Shown here in pieces: positions 7,079 through 18,175 of a stretch of 33,249 nt of DNA. Numbering within the stretch: the first letter of the stretch is position 1; each line of letters begins with the position of its first letter. A program made the translations under genes and the position numbers. Source of the DNA: Alphaproteobacteria bacterium. Its GTDB lineage: Bacteria; Pseudomonadota; Alphaproteobacteria; Bin95. Under the pieces are notes generated by a model that searched no databases, had not been told where the DNA came from, and saw only the letters and a program-made list of their open reading frames with translations. The stretch covers positions 1 through 33,249 of the forward strand of contig JAJDYL010000153.1 in assembly GCA_022825195.1 (NCBI GenBank), written 5' to 3'.

Positions 7079-8310
7079 GAAGCGCCCTGGCCGCGTGCGG
7101 TCGCGTTGACGAGCACGGCCATCTGCCCGGCGGCGTGGCGGTTCTCGTGCATCAACTGGTGCGCGTGGCCGAGATCGTCGAAATCGAACACCTCGGAAAG
7201 GCAGGGGTCGATCTTGCCGTCGATGACCAGCTGGTTCACGGCCGCGGCCTGCTCGTCATTGGAGAGATGGCTGCCCTGGAAGCGTTTCTGCCGCATCCAG
7301 TGGTAGCGGAGGTCCAGGGTCACATTGTAGCCGGTGGTGCCCGCGCAAATGACGATCATGCCGCCCGTGTCGCAGACGAACTCGGAGGTCGGCAGGGTCG
7401 CCTCGCCCGGATGCTCGAACACGATCTTCGGGCTGGCCCGCTCGCCGAGCGCCTCCCAGATCGCGCCGCCGAAGGCGCGGGCGCCCTTCGCCCAGGCGCC
7501 GTAGGCGGCGGCGTCGGTCGTGTCCGGCATCGGCCCCCAATGGTCGAAGTTCTTGCGGTTGATAACGCCGACGGCTCCCATTTCCATGCACCAGTCGCGC
7601 TTTGCGTCGTCCGAAACCACGGCGACCGGCCGCCCGCCGAGCGCCGCGGTAATCTGCAGCGCCATCGCGCCGAGGCCGCCCGACGCGCCCCATACAAGCA
7701 CGACATCTCCCGGCTCGACCGTGTGCGGCGGCCAGCCCATCAGCATCCGGTAGGCGGTCGAGGCGCAGAGCAGGTAGCAGCCCGACTGCTCCCAGTTCAG
7801 GTGCTTCGGGCGCGGCTGGCACTGGTGCGCCTGGGCCTTCGCGAACTGGCAGTAGGACCCGTAATTGGTCTGGTAGCCCCAGATGCGGGTCGAAGCCGCG
7901 AGCATCGGGTCCTTGCCCGCGAGCACCCACGGGTCGTCCGGCTCCCACCAGCCGGAGTGGATCACCACCTCGTCGCCGGGCCTGACATTCGTGACCTCCG
8001 AACCGACGGCCTGCACGATGCCCGAACAGTCGCTGCCGCCGGCGTGGAAATCCTCGGGTTCGCCCTTGCGCATCCGTTCCTTGATGACATCGAGCGGATA
8101 GCCGAGCGCCGCCCAGACATTGTTGTAGTTGATGCCGGTCGCCATGACATAGACCAGCACCTCGTCCGGCTTGAGGGCCGGCACCGGAATGACCTCCCGC
8201 TGCCAGGCGTCCTTCGGTTCGCCGAACCGGTCCTGGCGCACCATGAAGGCGTGCATCTTCTCGGGTACCTCGCCGAGCGGCGGCTGTTCGCCCAAAGCGC
8301 AGAGTTCCAT
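7075..8310 (-). CDS. ccr: Crotonyl-CoA carboxylase/reductase family protein
   Basis: A 411-residue zinc-independent MDR enzyme of the CCR family, opening with the family-typical [21 protein letters not shown]. The NADPH-binding site is [28 protein letters not shown] and [14 protein letters not shown] are CCR hallmarks. CCRs reduce crotonyl-CoA with CO2 to ethylmalonyl-CoA or, without CO2, to butyryl-CoA. The NYNNVW Asn and GSH His are present, but the position that is usually Glu in RIWGYE is Gln147. Carboxylation is thus uncertain, and acryloyl-CoA or crotonyl-CoA reduction is possible. GAAGGAG lies upstream of the ATG. It is divergent from prpE (155-bp gap), with a coupled small membrane protein downstream. 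Confidence 0.88.
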   Translation of the reverse strand: MELCALGEQPPLGEVPEKMHAFMVRQDRFGEPKDAWQREVIPVPALKPDEVLVYVMATGINYNNVWAALGYPLDVIKERMRKGEPEDFHAGGSDCSGIVQAVGSEVTNVRPGDEVVIHSGWWEPDDPWVLAGKDPMLAASTRIWGYQTNYGSYCQFAKAQAHQCQPRPKHLNWEQSGCYLLCASTAYRMLMGWPPHTVEPGDVVLVWGASGGLGAMALQITAALGGRPVAVVSDDAKRDWCMEMGAVGVINRKNFDHWGPMPDTTDAAAYGAWAKGARAFGGAIWEALGERASPKIVFEHPGEATLPTSEFVCDTGGMIVICAGTTGYNVTLDLRYHWMRQKRFQGSHLSNDEQAAAVNQLVIDGKIDPCLSEVFDFDDLGHAHQLMHENRHAAGQMAVLVNATARGQGAS

Positions 8311-8465
8311 CGGGCCGGCTCCTTCGTCGTTTCGCGTCGGCAGCGCTACGCTCTAGGCGGTTGCCGGCCGGAATTCAATTCCCGCTTGCGGTTGCCTGGG
8401 CCCCGCTTCCGCGTGTTCCGCCGAAATGCTATCCATCCGGCCCCAGCGGAAGTGGAGGGATTGTC
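8311..8465. promoter_or_regulatory. Divergent intergenic region between the CCR-like gene and prpE
   Basis: This 155-bp gap must hold the start signals for both genes. Ribosome sites are clear on each side: GAAGGAG for the minus gene and GGAGGG (8455-8460) for prpE. A possible rightward -10 is TATCCA near 8431, but no convincing -35 is seen. No strong palindrome was found. Confidence 0.4.
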
Positions 8466-10376
8466 ATGGCCGGAGCATATGAGACCGCGTTCCGCCGCTC
8501 GCTCGACGAGCGCGAGGCGTTCTGGGCGGAAGCCGCCGCCGATCTGCATTGGTACAAGGCCCCGACGCAAATCCTGGAGACGGAGTCCACCCCCGCCGGG
8601 CGCTGGTTCGTGGACGGCGTGACCAACACCTGCTTCAACGCCCTCGACCGGCATGTCGAGGCGGGGCGGGGCGGGCAGGCCGCGATGATCTACGACAGCC
8701 CGGTGACCGACACGATCCGCTCCTTCACCTACCGCGAATTGCGGGACGCCGTCGCCACCTTCGCCGGCGCGCTCAAGAGCCGCGGCGTCGGCAAGGGCGA
8801 CAGGGTCGTCATCTACATGCCGATGATCCCGGAAACGGCCATCGCCATGCTCGCCTGCGCCAGGCTGGGCGCGGTGCATTCCGTGGTCTTCGGCGGGTTC
8901 GCCTCCAACGAGCTCGCGGTCCGCATCGACGACAGCGCCTGCAAGGCCGTGATCGCGGCCTCCTGCGGCATCGAACCGGGGCGCATCGTGGAATACAAAC
9001 CGCTGCTCGACGGGGCCATCGAGCTGGCCGAGCACAAGCCCGAATTCTGCGTCGTCTTCCAGCGGCCGGAGTGCGAGGCCTCGATGGTGGAAGGGCGTGA
9101 CATCGACTGGGGCGAGGCCGTGGCCCAGGCGGAGCCGGCGGATTGCGTCCCCGTCGGCGCGCTCGATCCGCTCTATATCCTCTACACCTCCGGCACGACC
9201 GGCCAGCCGAAGGGCGTGGTGCGCGACAATGGCGGCCACATGGTGGTGCTGCACTGGACCATGAAGAACGTCTATGGCGTGGAGCCGGGCGAGGTGTTCT
9301 GGGCCGCCTCCGATGTCGGCTGGGTCGTCGGCCATTCCTACATCGTCTATGCGCCGCTGCTGGCGGGCAACACGGCCATCCTGTTCGAGGGCAAGCCGGT
9401 CGGCACGCCGGACGCCGGCGTTTACTGGCGCATCATCGAGCAGCACAAGGTCGCCGCGCTGTTCACCGCGCCGACTGCCTTCCGGGCCATCCGCCGGGAC
9501 GACCCCGAGGCGAAGCTGCTTCAGGGGCGCGACCTCTCGCATTTCCGCACGCTGTTCCTGGCGGGCGAACGCAGCGACCCGGATACGCTGCAATGGGCCG
9601 AAGACATTCTGGACCGCCCCGTGATCGACCACTGGTGGCAGACCGAGACCGGCTGGCCCATGTGCTCCAACTGCATCGGCATCGAGCTTCTGCCTGTCAA
9701 GCACGGCTCGCCGACGCGCCCCGTGCCGGGCTGGGACCTGCGCGTGGTGGACGACGGCAACGAGGAAGTGCCTGCGGGGACCATCGGCGCGCTGGTGGTG
9801 AAGACGCCCATGCCTCCGGGCTCCTTCCCGACGCTCTGGAACGCGCATCAGCGCTATCTGGACACCTACTTCACCGAGTTCCCCGGCTACTACAAGACAG
9901 CGGACGCCGGCTATATCGACGAGGACGGCTACGCCTACATCATGGCGCGCACCGACGACATCATTAATGTCGCGGGCCACCGGCTTTCGACCGGCGCCAT
10001 GGAAGAGGTGCTGGCGGCGCACAAGGATGTGGCGGAATGCGCCGTCATCGGCGTGGCGGATCAGCTGAAGGGCCAGATTCCGGTCGGCTTCCTGGTGCTC
10101 AAGGCGGGCGTGAACCGGCCGTTGAGCGAAGTCGAGACGGAGGTCGTCGCGCTGGTGCGCCGGCGGATCGGCCCGGTCGCGGCGTTCAAGACGGCCGTGG
10201 TCGTGGAGCGCCTGCCGAAGACGCGCTCCGGCAAGATCCTGCGCGGCACGATGCAGAAGGTGGCCGACCGGGAAACCTGGAAGATGCCCGCCACCATCGA
10301 CGACCCGGAAATCATGGCGGAGATCGAGGCCGCGCTGAAACAGGCCGGCTATGCCGGCGGCGCGGCGCCGCCGTAG
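8466..10376 (+). CDS. prpE: Propionyl-CoA synthetase (acyl-CoA ligase, PrpE family)
   Basis: A 636-residue adenylate-forming ligase, the normal PrpE length, starting at ATG 8466 after GGAGGG. The ATP-binding motif is [13 protein letters not shown] (near residues 238-250), the family block is [11 protein letters not shown], the adenylation motif is [14 protein letters not shown], and the C-terminal catalytic Lys is Lys590 in [14 protein letters not shown], a site regulated by acylation in homologues. The enzyme would convert propionate, and possibly acrylate or 3-hydroxypropionate, into the CoA thioester. It is followed by gcdH after 29 bp and is divergent from the CCR-like gene, suggesting a shared short-chain acyl-CoA pathway. 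Confidence 0.92.
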   Translation: MAGAYETAFRRSLDEREAFWAEAAADLHWYKAPTQILETESTPAGRWFVDGVTNTCFNALDRHVEAGRGGQAAMIYDSPVTDTIRSFTYRELRDAVATFAGALKSRGVGKGDRVVIYMPMIPETAIAMLACARLGAVHSVVFGGFASNELAVRIDDSACKAVIAASCGIEPGRIVEYKPLLDGAIELAEHKPEFCVVFQRPECEASMVEGRDIDWGEAVAQAEPADCVPVGALDPLYILYTSGTTGQPKGVVRDNGGHMVVLHWTMKNVYGVEPGEVFWAASDVGWVVGHSYIVYAPLLAGNTAILFEGKPVGTPDAGVYWRIIEQHKVAALFTAPTAFRAIRRDDPEAKLLQGRDLSHFRTLFLAGERSDPDTLQWAEDILDRPVIDHWWQTETGWPMCSNCIGIELLPVKHGSPTRPVPGWDLRVVDDGNEEVPAGTIGALVVKTPMPPGSFPTLWNAHQRYLDTYFTEFPGYYKTADAGYIDEDGYAYIMARTDDIINVAGHRLSTGAMEEVLAAHKDVAECAVIGVADQLKGQIPVGFLVLKAGVNRPLSEVETEVVALVRRRIGPVAAFKTAVVVERLPKTRSGKILRGTMQKVADRETWKMPATIDDPEIMAEIEAALKQAGYAGGAAPP

Positions 10377-10405
10377 GTCCCACCCCCTTACCGGAAGAGC
10401 ATCCG

Positions 10406-11599
10406 ATGCCAGACTCGATGAAACAGAAGCGCGCCTCCTTCGTCTGGGAGGACCCGTTCCTGCTCGGAGACCAGCTCGACGAGGACGAGCGCCTGGTCAG
10501 CGAGACCGCCCGGCGCTTCGTCGCCGAGACGCTGGCGCCCGGCGTGCGCGACGCCAACCGCAACGAGACCTTCGATCCCGCCCTGATGAAGGCTTACGGA
10601 GAAGCCGGGTTCCTGGGCGTGGGACTGGACGGCTACGGTTGCCCAGGCGGCACTTCGGTCATGTACGGCCTGATCGCCCGCGAGGTGGAGCGCTGCGACA
10701 GCTCCTACCGCTCGGCGATGAGCGTGCAGTCGTCGCTGGTGATGTTCCCGATCCACACCTACGGCTCGGAAGCCCAAAAGGAGAAATACCTCCCGAAGTT
10801 GGCGTCCGGGGAATGGATCGGCGCGTTCGGCCTTACCGAGCCGGACCACGGCTCCGACGCCGGCGGGCTGACGACGCGGGCGCGCAAGGTCCCCGGCGGC
10901 TACCGGATTACCGGCGCGAAGATGTGGATCACCCAGGCCAATATCGCCGACGTGTTCGTCATCTGGGCGAAGGACGACGAGGATGTCATTCGCGGCTTCG
11001 TGCTGGAGCGGGGCATGGAGGGCCTCACGACCGCGAAGATCGAGGGCAAGTTCTCCCTGCGGGCCTGGCCCACGGGCGAGATCGCGATGGACGATGTGTT
11101 CGTGCCGGAAGAGAACCGCTTTCCGAACGCGCGCGGCCTCGGCGGCCCGTTCGGCTGCCTGAACAAGGCGCGCTACGGCATCGCCTGGGGCTCGATGGGC
11201 TCGGCGGAGTTCTGCTGGCACGCGGCCCGGCAATACACGCTCGACCGGCACGCCTTCGGCCGCCCGCTGGCGCAGACGCAGTTGATCCAGAAGAAGCTTG
11301 CCGACATGCAGACCGAGATTGCGCTCGGGCTGCAGGGCGCGCTCCGCGTCGGGCGGTTGATGGACGAGGGCCGCGCCGCGCCGGAGATGATCTCGCTGGT
11401 CAAGCGCAACAATTGCGGCAAGGCGCTCGATATCGCCCGCGTGGCGCGGGACATGCACGGCGGCAACGGCGTGAGCGACGAATATCATGTAGTGCGCCAC
11501 TCGATGAATCTCGAAGCCGTCAACACCTATGAGGGCACGCACGATGTGCATGCGCTGATCCTCGGCCGCGCCCAGACCGGACTGCAGGCGTTCTCGTGA
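10406..11599 (+). CDS. gcdH: Glutaryl-CoA dehydrogenase
   Basis: A 397-residue flavoprotein acyl-CoA dehydrogenase. Glutaryl-CoA dehydrogenases oxidise and decarboxylate glutaryl-CoA to crotonyl-CoA, passing electrons to ETF. The diagnostic residues are present: Arg102 in [15 protein letters not shown], which binds the distal carboxylate, and the catalytic base Glu376 in [34 protein letters not shown] is the flavin-binding block. The start ATG at 10406 has GGAAGAG upstream; the open frame further upstream lies inside prpE and is rejected. Crotonyl-CoA is the natural substrate of the CCR-family enzyme encoded nearby. The stop overlaps the start of the next gene. Confidence 0.94.
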   Translation: MPDSMKQKRASFVWEDPFLLGDQLDEDERLVSETARRFVAETLAPGVRDANRNETFDPALMKAYGEAGFLGVGLDGYGCPGGTSVMYGLIAREVERCDSSYRSAMSVQSSLVMFPIHTYGSEAQKEKYLPKLASGEWIGAFGLTEPDHGSDAGGLTTRARKVPGGYRITGAKMWITQANIADVFVIWAKDDEDVIRGFVLERGMEGLTTAKIEGKFSLRAWPTGEIAMDDVFVPEENRFPNARGLGGPFGCLNKARYGIAWGSMGSAEFCWHAARQYTLDRHAFGRPLAQTQLIQKKLADMQTEIALGLQGALRVGRLMDEGRAAPEMISLVKRNNCGKALDIARVARDMHGGNGVSDEYHVVRHSMNLEAVNTYEGTHDVHALILGRAQTGLQAFS

Positions 11600-12420
11600 T
11601 GCCGACGCAGCGGGAAAAGGCCGAGCGGTTCCGCGCCCTGCATGAGGGCGGCGGACCGTTCGTGATGGTCAACCCCTTCGACGCCGGCTCGGCGAAGATT
11701 CTGGCGGCAATGGGCTTTGCGGCGCTCGCGACCTCCAGCGGCGGGTTCGCGGGAACGCTCGGACGCCGGGACGGAGAGGTGACGCGGGACGAGGCGCTGG
11801 CTCACGCGCGGGCGGTGGTCGATGCCGTGGACCTGCCGGTTTCCGCCGATTTCGAAAACGGGTTCGGCCATGAGCCCGCCGATGCGGCCCGGACGGTCGA
11901 GCTGGCGATCGGGGCCGGGCTGGCAGGGTGCTCGATCGAGGACTTTGCCGGCGATCCGAACGAGCCGTTCTACGATCTCGAAAAGGCGGCGGCGCGGATA
12001 GCGTCGTCTTCCGCGGCCGCCCGTGCAACGGATATCCCGTTCGTCCTCACCGGGCGGGCCGAGGGTTTCATACGCGGCCGGCCGGATCTGGACGAAATCG
12101 TCGCGCGTCTTCAGGCCTACGAGGCCGCAGGCGCCGATGTGCTGATGGCGCCGGCGCTGCCGGACCTCGCGGCCGTGGAGAGGGTCTGCGCATCGCTGAC
12201 GAAACCGTTCAGCTTCATGGCCGGAGTGCCGGGCCGGTCCTTTCCGGTGAAGGACCTGGCCGCTGCGGGCGTCCGCCGCATCTCCCTGGCGACCTCACTC
12301 TACCGCGCTGCCATGGGCGGGCTTGAAGCCGCCGCCCGCGAGGTCAGGGACATGGGGACCTTCGGCTATGTCGAAGATGCCATGCCGTCGGCGGCCCTTG
12401 CCGAATATATGCAGTCGTGA
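11599..12420 (+). CDS. PEP mutase / isocitrate lyase superfamily protein
   Basis: A 273-residue TIM-barrel protein. The metal site is in SADFENGFG (Asp84, Glu86), followed by CSIEDF (Glu114, Asp115) and TGRAEGF (Arg153, Glu155). The KKCGH/KRCGH catalytic loop of isocitrate and methylisocitrate lyases is absent between these blocks, so a lyase of those types is unlikely. Members of this subgroup include oxaloacetate decarboxylases and unassigned C-C cleaving enzymes. A methylcitrate-cycle role is tempting beside prpE but not supported. The ATG overlaps the gcdH TGA (TGATG), and a GTG one codon earlier is the alternative start. Confidence 0.85.
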   Translation: MPTQREKAERFRALHEGGGPFVMVNPFDAGSAKILAAMGFAALATSSGGFAGTLGRRDGEVTRDEALAHARAVVDAVDLPVSADFENGFGHEPADAARTVELAIGAGLAGCSIEDFAGDPNEPFYDLEKAAARIASSSAAARATDIPFVLTGRAEGFIRGRPDLDEIVARLQAYEAAGADVLMAPALPDLAAVERVCASLTKPFSFMAGVPGRSFPVKDLAAAGVRRISLATSLYRAAMGGLEAAAREVRDMGTFGYVEDAMPSAALAEYMQS

Positions 12421-12482
12421 CGCTCCCGGTCCAAAACAGGCTCTCTGCCAATCCGGACAAAATATTTCCTATATACAATAAG

Positions 12483-12935
12483 TTATAGGAGTTTTCTCAT
12501 GTAGATGCGCGGGAAGCCCTGCTCGGTGCGGCGCTCGACCTCCACATAACCGTTGCGCGCATACAGGGCGAAGTTCTCCGTCATCAATTCGTGCGTGTAG
12601 AGGTCGATGCTCTCATATCCGAGCCGGCGCGCTTCGGCCTCGGCGTGCAGCATGAGGCGGCGGCCGACTCCCTCGCCCTGCCTCGACGGCAGAACGGCGA
12701 CGTTGTCGAGCAATATGGTTCCCCCTTTCTCAATCAGGACCATGGCGCCGGCGATCCGGCCGCCGCCTTCGACCACGAAGACCCGGTGGTCGCGGACGAC
12801 CTGTAGGTAGTCGTCCAGCATCGGTCCCGGCGGTTCGCCTATCCGCTCGATATAGGGAGAGTAGGCCGCCTCGACGCAGCGGGTGATTGCGGCGGCGTCC
12901 GAGGCTTGGGCAGGCCGAAGGCGAAGCTCGTCCAT
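12483..12935 (-). CDS. GNAT-family N-acetyltransferase
   Basis: A 150-residue protein with the GNAT acetyl-CoA site VAVLPSRQGEGVGRRLM (residues 79-95; R/Q-x-x-G-x-G/A pattern) and the C-terminal FALYARNGYVEVERR motif with the usual Tyr. It probably acetylates a small molecule or protein N-terminus; the substrate is unknown. It lies 19 bp downstream of uvrB on the same strand and probably shares its transcript. The stop TAA falls in an AT-rich 60-bp gap facing the end of the PEP mutase-like gene. Confidence 0.88.
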   Translation of the reverse strand: MDELRLRPAQASDAAAITRCVEAAYSPYIERIGEPPGPMLDDYLQVVRDHRVFVVEGGGRIAGAMVLIEKGGTILLDNVAVLPSRQGEGVGRRLMLHAEAEARRLGYESIDLYTHELMTENFALYARNGYVEVERRTEQGFPRIYMRKLL

Positions 12936-12954
12936 CGGCGCCTCGCGGAACGGG

Positions 12955-15084
<2,130 letters not shown>

Positions 15085-15096
15085 GAGCGCCGCCCG

Positions 15097-16095
15097 TCAG
15101 AGCCAGTCGGGAGCGGGCAGGCCAGCCTCCGTCAGGAAGGCCGGGTTCCAGATCTTGGCCGAGTAGCGCTGCCCGAGGTCGCAAAGCAGGGTGACGACCG
15201 TGTGGCCGGGACCGAGCTCCTTTGCCGCGCGGATGGCGCCCGCCACATTGATGCCGCTGGAGAGCCCCACGCAGAACCCTTCTTCCTTGAGCAGGTCGAA
15301 CACGATGGGGAGCGCCTCGGCGTCCGGGATCAGATAGGGGAAATCGACCTCGAGGCCCTCCAGATTGGCCGTCACGCGCCCCTGGCCGATACCCTCGCTG
15401 ATCGAACTGCCCTCCGACTTGAGCTCCCCGTGCGCATACCATTCGTAGAGCGCGGCGCCCTCGGGGTCGGCGAGCGCGATCTTGATGTTCCGGTTGCGCT
15501 CCTGCAGGCCCATCGCGGTGCCGGCGAGCGTGCCGCCGGTGCCGACGGCGGAGACGAATGCGTCCACCTTGCCGTCGGTCTGGGACCAGATTTCGGGCGC
15601 CGTGGTCTCGATATGGATCTGGCGGTTGGCGACATTGTCGAACTGGTTGGCCCAGATGGCGCCCTGCCGGTGCGTCGCCGCAAGCTCCTCAGCCAGCCGG
15701 CCGGAGACATGCACATAATTGCCGGGATCGCGATAGGGGACGGCCGGCACCTCGCGCAGGTCCGCTCCGCAAAGCCGCAGCATCTGCTTCTTCTCGTCGG
15801 ACTGCGTTTCCGGAATCACGATGACCGTCCGGTAGCCGCGCGCATTGCCGACCAGCGCGAGCCCGATGCCGGTATTGCCTGCGGTGCCTTCGACGATGAT
15901 GCCGCCGGCCTCCAGCTGCCCCCTGGCTTCGGCGTCGCGGATGATGCCGAGCGCCGCGCGGTCCTTCACCGAGCCGCCCGGATTGAGGAATTCCAGCTTG
16001 GCAAGCACCTCGCAGCCGGTCAGCTCGGAGGCTTTCCGGAGACGCACCAGCGGCGTGTTCCCGATGGTGTCGATGAAGCCGTCGCGAATGTTCAT
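15097..16095 (-). CDS. cysK: Cysteine synthase (O-acetylserine sulfhydrylase)
   Basis: A 332-residue PLP enzyme that forms cysteine from O-acetylserine and sulfide. The PLP Lys is Lys44 in [11 protein letters not shown]; the substrate loop is [15 protein letters not shown], and the phosphate-binding Gly loop is [15 protein letters not shown]. The ATG at 16095 is preferred over an upstream in-frame ATG because [17 protein letters not shown] is the family-typical N-terminus. It is divergent from cysE across 76 bp, so both steps of cysteine synthesis are encoded back to back. uvrB follows after 12 bp. Confidence 0.94.
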   Translation of the reverse strand: MNIRDGFIDTIGNTPLVRLRKASELTGCEVLAKLEFLNPGGSVKDRAALGIIRDAEARGQLEAGGIIVEGTAGNTGIGLALVGNARGYRTVIVIPETQSDEKKQMLRLCGADLREVPAVPYRDPGNYVHVSGRLAEELAATHRQGAIWANQFDNVANRQIHIETTAPEIWSQTDGKVDAFVSAVGTGGTLAGTAMGLQERNRNIKIALADPEGAALYEWYAHGELKSEGSSISEGIGQGRVTANLEGLEVDFPYLIPDAEALPIVFDLLKEEGFCVGLSSGINVAGAIRAAKELGPGHTVVTLLCDLGQRYSAKIWNPAFLTEAGLPAPDWL

Positions 16096-16108
16096 GGCCG
16101 TCCAACCC

Positions 16109-16138
16109 TTGCCGCGCGCCGAGTGCAGGTCATATAAG
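16109..16138 (+). promoter_or_regulatory. Promoter candidate for cysE
   Basis: TTGCCG (16109-16114) and TATAAG (16133-16138) are separated by 18 bp, with GAGGAAGG at 16153-16160 and the cysE ATG at 16172. On the opposite strand GATAAT (16142-16147) could serve as the -10 of cysK, but its -35 is poor. Confidence 0.4.
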
Positions 16139-16171
16139 CGCATTATCGGCGGCGAGGAAGGGCGCCCGGCG

Positions 16172-16879
16172 ATGGGCCTGTTGAAGGAGATAGACAGCTA
16201 TATGGACCGCGATCCGGCGCTGCGTTCGCGCTTGGAAGTGGTCCTGGCCTATCCGGGGTTCCACGCGCTGGTCTTTCACCGCCTCTCGAACTGGTTCTGG
16301 CGCAAACGGTTCTATCTCGCCGGCCGCTTCCTCAGCCATGTGGGCCGGGGACTGACGGGCATCGAGATCCATCCGGGCGCGACGATCGGCAGGCGGCTCT
16401 TCATCGATCACGGCATGGGGGTCGTCATCGGCGAGACCGCGGAACTCGGCGACGATGTCACGCTCTACCAGGGGGTGACGCTGGGCGCCACCTCGACCGC
16501 GAAAGGCAAACGCCATCCGACGCTGGAGAACGGGGTCATCGTCGGTTCCGGCGCCCAGGTGCTGGGGCCGTTCACGGTGGGCGAGGGCGCGCGGATCGGA
16601 GCCAACGCCGTCGTTCTCAAGGAAGTTCCCGCCGGCGCGACCATGACGGGCATCCCGGCCAAGATGGCCCAGCCGCGCAGCCGGAGGCAGCCGGAGAGCT
16701 TCGTCGCCTACGGCACGCCGGAGGGCGTGACGGACCCCGACAGCCGGGACCTCCACACCCTGACCGAAACGGTCAGGCGGCTCGAAGCGCGTGTCGCCGA
16801 ACTGGAGCGGGAACTCGACGAGCGCGGCGACGAGAGCCGGCGCGAGGACCGCCCGCCGCGTATCGGCGCTGCCGGCTAG
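16172..16879 (+). CDS. cysE: Serine O-acetyltransferase, short form
   Basis: A 235-residue hexapeptide-repeat acetyltransferase that makes O-acetylserine from serine and acetyl-CoA. The left-handed beta-helix spans [21 protein letters not shown] (about 67-87) to [14 protein letters not shown]; His80 in IDHGMG is the likely catalytic base. Compared with the 273-residue E. coli enzyme, the N-terminal helical domain is shortened. The tail has a predicted coiled coil ([19 protein letters not shown]) and ends RIGAAG, not the Ile-terminated tail that docks into CysK in enterobacteria, so cysteine synthase complex formation is doubtful. The start ATG has GAGGAAGG upstream; the longer frame is antisense to cysK. 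Confidence 0.93.
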   Translation: MGLLKEIDSYMDRDPALRSRLEVVLAYPGFHALVFHRLSNWFWRKRFYLAGRFLSHVGRGLTGIEIHPGATIGRRLFIDHGMGVVIGETAELGDDVTLYQGVTLGATSTAKGKRHPTLENGVIVGSGAQVLGPFTVGEGARIGANAVVLKEVPAGATMTGIPAKMAQPRSRRQPESFVAYGTPEGVTDPDSRDLHTLTETVRRLEARVAELERELDERGDESRREDRPPRIGAAG

Positions 16880-16884
16880 CGCCG

Positions 16885-16900
16885 TACCGTTCGAACTGTA
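16885..16900. promoter_or_regulatory. 16-bp palindrome TACNNTTCGAANNGTA upstream of the CMD-like gene
   Basis: The site reads TACCGTTCGAACTGTA, palindromic at 14 of 16 positions. It ends 17 bp before the ATG at 16918, just upstream of the AAGGAGAAG ribosome site, where a bound repressor would block transcription. The same pattern occurs at 20557-20572. The shape suits a TetR-type dimer; no TetR gene is in the window. Confidence 0.5.
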
Positions 16901-16917
16901 ACAAGGAGAAGACCGCC

Positions 16918-17463
16918 ATGGCGCGCCTGCCCATGCCCGAAACCCTGACCGCTCGCCAGCAGGAGGTTCTCGACGCGATCGCCGCCGGCCCGCGCGGCGG
17001 CGCCCGGGGACCGTTCGCTGCCTTGCTGCGCAGCCCGGAACTGTGCGAGCGAGCGCAATTGCTGGGCGCGTTCTGCCGCTTCGGCACGAGCCTCGGGCCG
17101 CGCCTTTCGGAACTTGCGATCCTGGTGACGGCGCGGGAGTGGACTGCCCAGTATGAGTGGTATGCCCATGCGCGGCTCGCCCGCGAGGCCGGAATCGGCG
17201 AGGGGATTGTCGAGGCGATCAGGGCGCGGCGGCGGCCGGAGGGCATGGCGGCGGACGAGGCCGCGGTGTACGACCTCGCCGCCGAGCTCTACGCGACGAA
17301 ACGGGTGAGCGACGCCACCTATGCGCGGGCCGTCGCGGAAGTGGGGGAACAGGGCGTCGTCGAGACCATCGGCGTCATGGGCTATTACTGCCTGGTGTCG
17401 ATGGCGCTGAACGTCTCCGGCGTCGAACTCCCGGAGGGCGAGCCGGAGCCGCTCAGCCTGTAG
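16918..17463 (+). CDS. Carboxymuconolactone decarboxylase family protein
   Basis: A 181-residue all-helical protein of the CMD/AhpD fold, recognisable from LSELAILVTAREWTAQYEWYAHARLAREAG followed by a second helical half ending in YYCLVSMALNVSGVELP. The Cys-x-x-Cys of AhpD peroxidase reductases is absent, so a thiol-based activity is unlikely. Members with this QYEWYAH pattern are uncharacterised and often near catabolic genes. A palindromic site and AAGGAGAAG precede the start. Its stop lies 4 bp from the stop of the convergent Spy-like gene. Confidence 0.85.
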   Translation: MARLPMPETLTARQQEVLDAIAAGPRGGARGPFAALLRSPELCERAQLLGAFCRFGTSLGPRLSELAILVTAREWTAQYEWYAHARLAREAGIGEGIVEAIRARRRPEGMAADEAAVYDLAAELYATKRVSDATYARAVAEVGEQGVVETIGVMGYYCLVSMALNVSGVELPEGEPEPLSL

Positions 17464-17467
17464 CGCC

Positions 17468-17989
17468 CTAGCCCCGGCGCCCCCCGCGCCGGCGCTTCAT
17501 CAGGTCGTCGAGGGCCTTGCGCTGTTCGTCGCTCAGCGTGGCGTACCAGGCGTCGAAGGCGGGGCGGACATCGCCCAGCACGGCTGCCGCGGTCTTCGTG
17601 GCGGCCTCGGCGAGCGCGAGCTTCGCCGGCATCGTCTTCTCGGCGCGCAACGCTTCGGTCTCCGTGCAGGTTTCGCCGACCCTGTCGCTGCCGGCCCGCA
17701 CGGCCCCGGTAAGGCGGTCCCACGCGGCCCGCTGTTCGGGCGTGAACGCCATGAAGGTCTCGGCGAAGGTGATCGCGGCCTCGACCTGCTCGTTGCGGGC
17801 GTCGCTGCACAGCCGTTTCGCCATGCCGCCGCGGTGGCCGCCCCAGCCGTGGCGGTGGCCGGCGAGCGTGATGGCGGCCTGGCCGGCCGCAACGCCCTGG
17901 CGGACGTCGGGCGACACGGCGTAGGCGCCGACCGCGGCCAGGCTTGCCAGGCCCAGCCCGCCGGCGATGAGGACGATCTTGAGTTTCAT
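17468..17989 (-). CDS. Spy/CpxP-like periplasmic LTXXQ-type protein
   Basis: A 173-residue exported protein. Residues 1-24 form a signal peptide (basic start, hydrophobic core, AYA cleavage site). A His/Gly-rich stretch GHRHGWGGHRGGMAKR follows and could bind metal. Two LTXXQ-like motifs are FTPEQRAAWDRL and LSDEQRKALDDLMKRRRG, arranged as in Spy, CpxP and related chaperones or stress sensors; two Cys could form a disulfide. The gene is divergent from the OmpR/EnvZ-type pair, and a CGTTAC half-site lies in its promoter region, so it is probably a target and perhaps a feedback regulator of that system. Confidence 0.8.
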   Translation of the reverse strand: MKLKIVLIAGGLGLASLAAVGAYAVSPDVRQGVAAGQAAITLAGHRHGWGGHRGGMAKRLCSDARNEQVEAAITFAETFMAFTPEQRAAWDRLTGAVRAGSDRVGETCTETEALRAEKTMPAKLALAEAATKTAAAVLGDVRPAFDAWYATLSDEQRKALDDLMKRRRGGRRG

Positions 17990-18038
17990 GGAATGCGTCT
18001 CCTTCGGTTCCGCCGGCCGGTGCGGCCGGTTGCATCCC

Positions 18039-18060
18039 TGTATGGGGTCCCCGTGTAACG
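18039..18060 (-). promoter_or_regulatory. Promoter region of the Spy-like gene with a CGTTAC half-site
   Basis: On the minus strand CGTTAC (18055-18060) lies 10 bp upstream of a -10-like CATACA (18039-18044). The ribosome site AAGGAG follows downstream, ahead of the ATG at 17989. No -35 consensus is seen, as expected for an activator-dependent promoter. Confidence 0.35.
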
Positions 18061-18114
18061 CCGCCATGTCCCGGCCCCTGTTATTCGGCAACGATGCGTT
18101 GCTGGCGGGCCCTC

Positions 18115-18130
18115 CGTTACGCTTCGTTAC
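18115..18130 (+). promoter_or_regulatory. CGTTAC tandem repeat, likely response-regulator operator
   Basis: CGTTAC occurs at 18115-18120 and 18125-18130, exactly 10 bp apart, the spacing expected for OmpR-family dimers. The core TACGCTTCGTTACA matches the remembered E. coli RstA box TACATNTNGTTACA apart from two bases. The site sits about 45-60 bp upstream of the presumed transcription start next to the response-regulator gene. Confidence 0.5.
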
Positions 18131-18162
18131 AAGAAATCCTCCGAAGGGGCGCCGGCGGACCC

Positions 18163-18168
18163 TAAACT
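18163..18168 (+). promoter_or_regulatory. -10-like element just before the response-regulator ATG
   Basis: TAAACT lies 7 bp before the ATG at 18176. With a start near 18175 the mRNA would be leaderless, which agrees with the absence of a Shine-Dalgarno in this position. Confidence 0.3.
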
Positions 18169-18175
18169 CCCGCGC

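Noticed and set aside
11599..12420. Methylisocitrate lyase (prpB)
   Set aside because: The KKCGH/KRCGH loop needed by this enzyme is absent.
12468..12489. Hairpin CCTATA...TATAGG as a terminator
   Set aside because: The 6-bp A/T-rich stem is weak and overlaps the GNAT stop; no proper T run follows.
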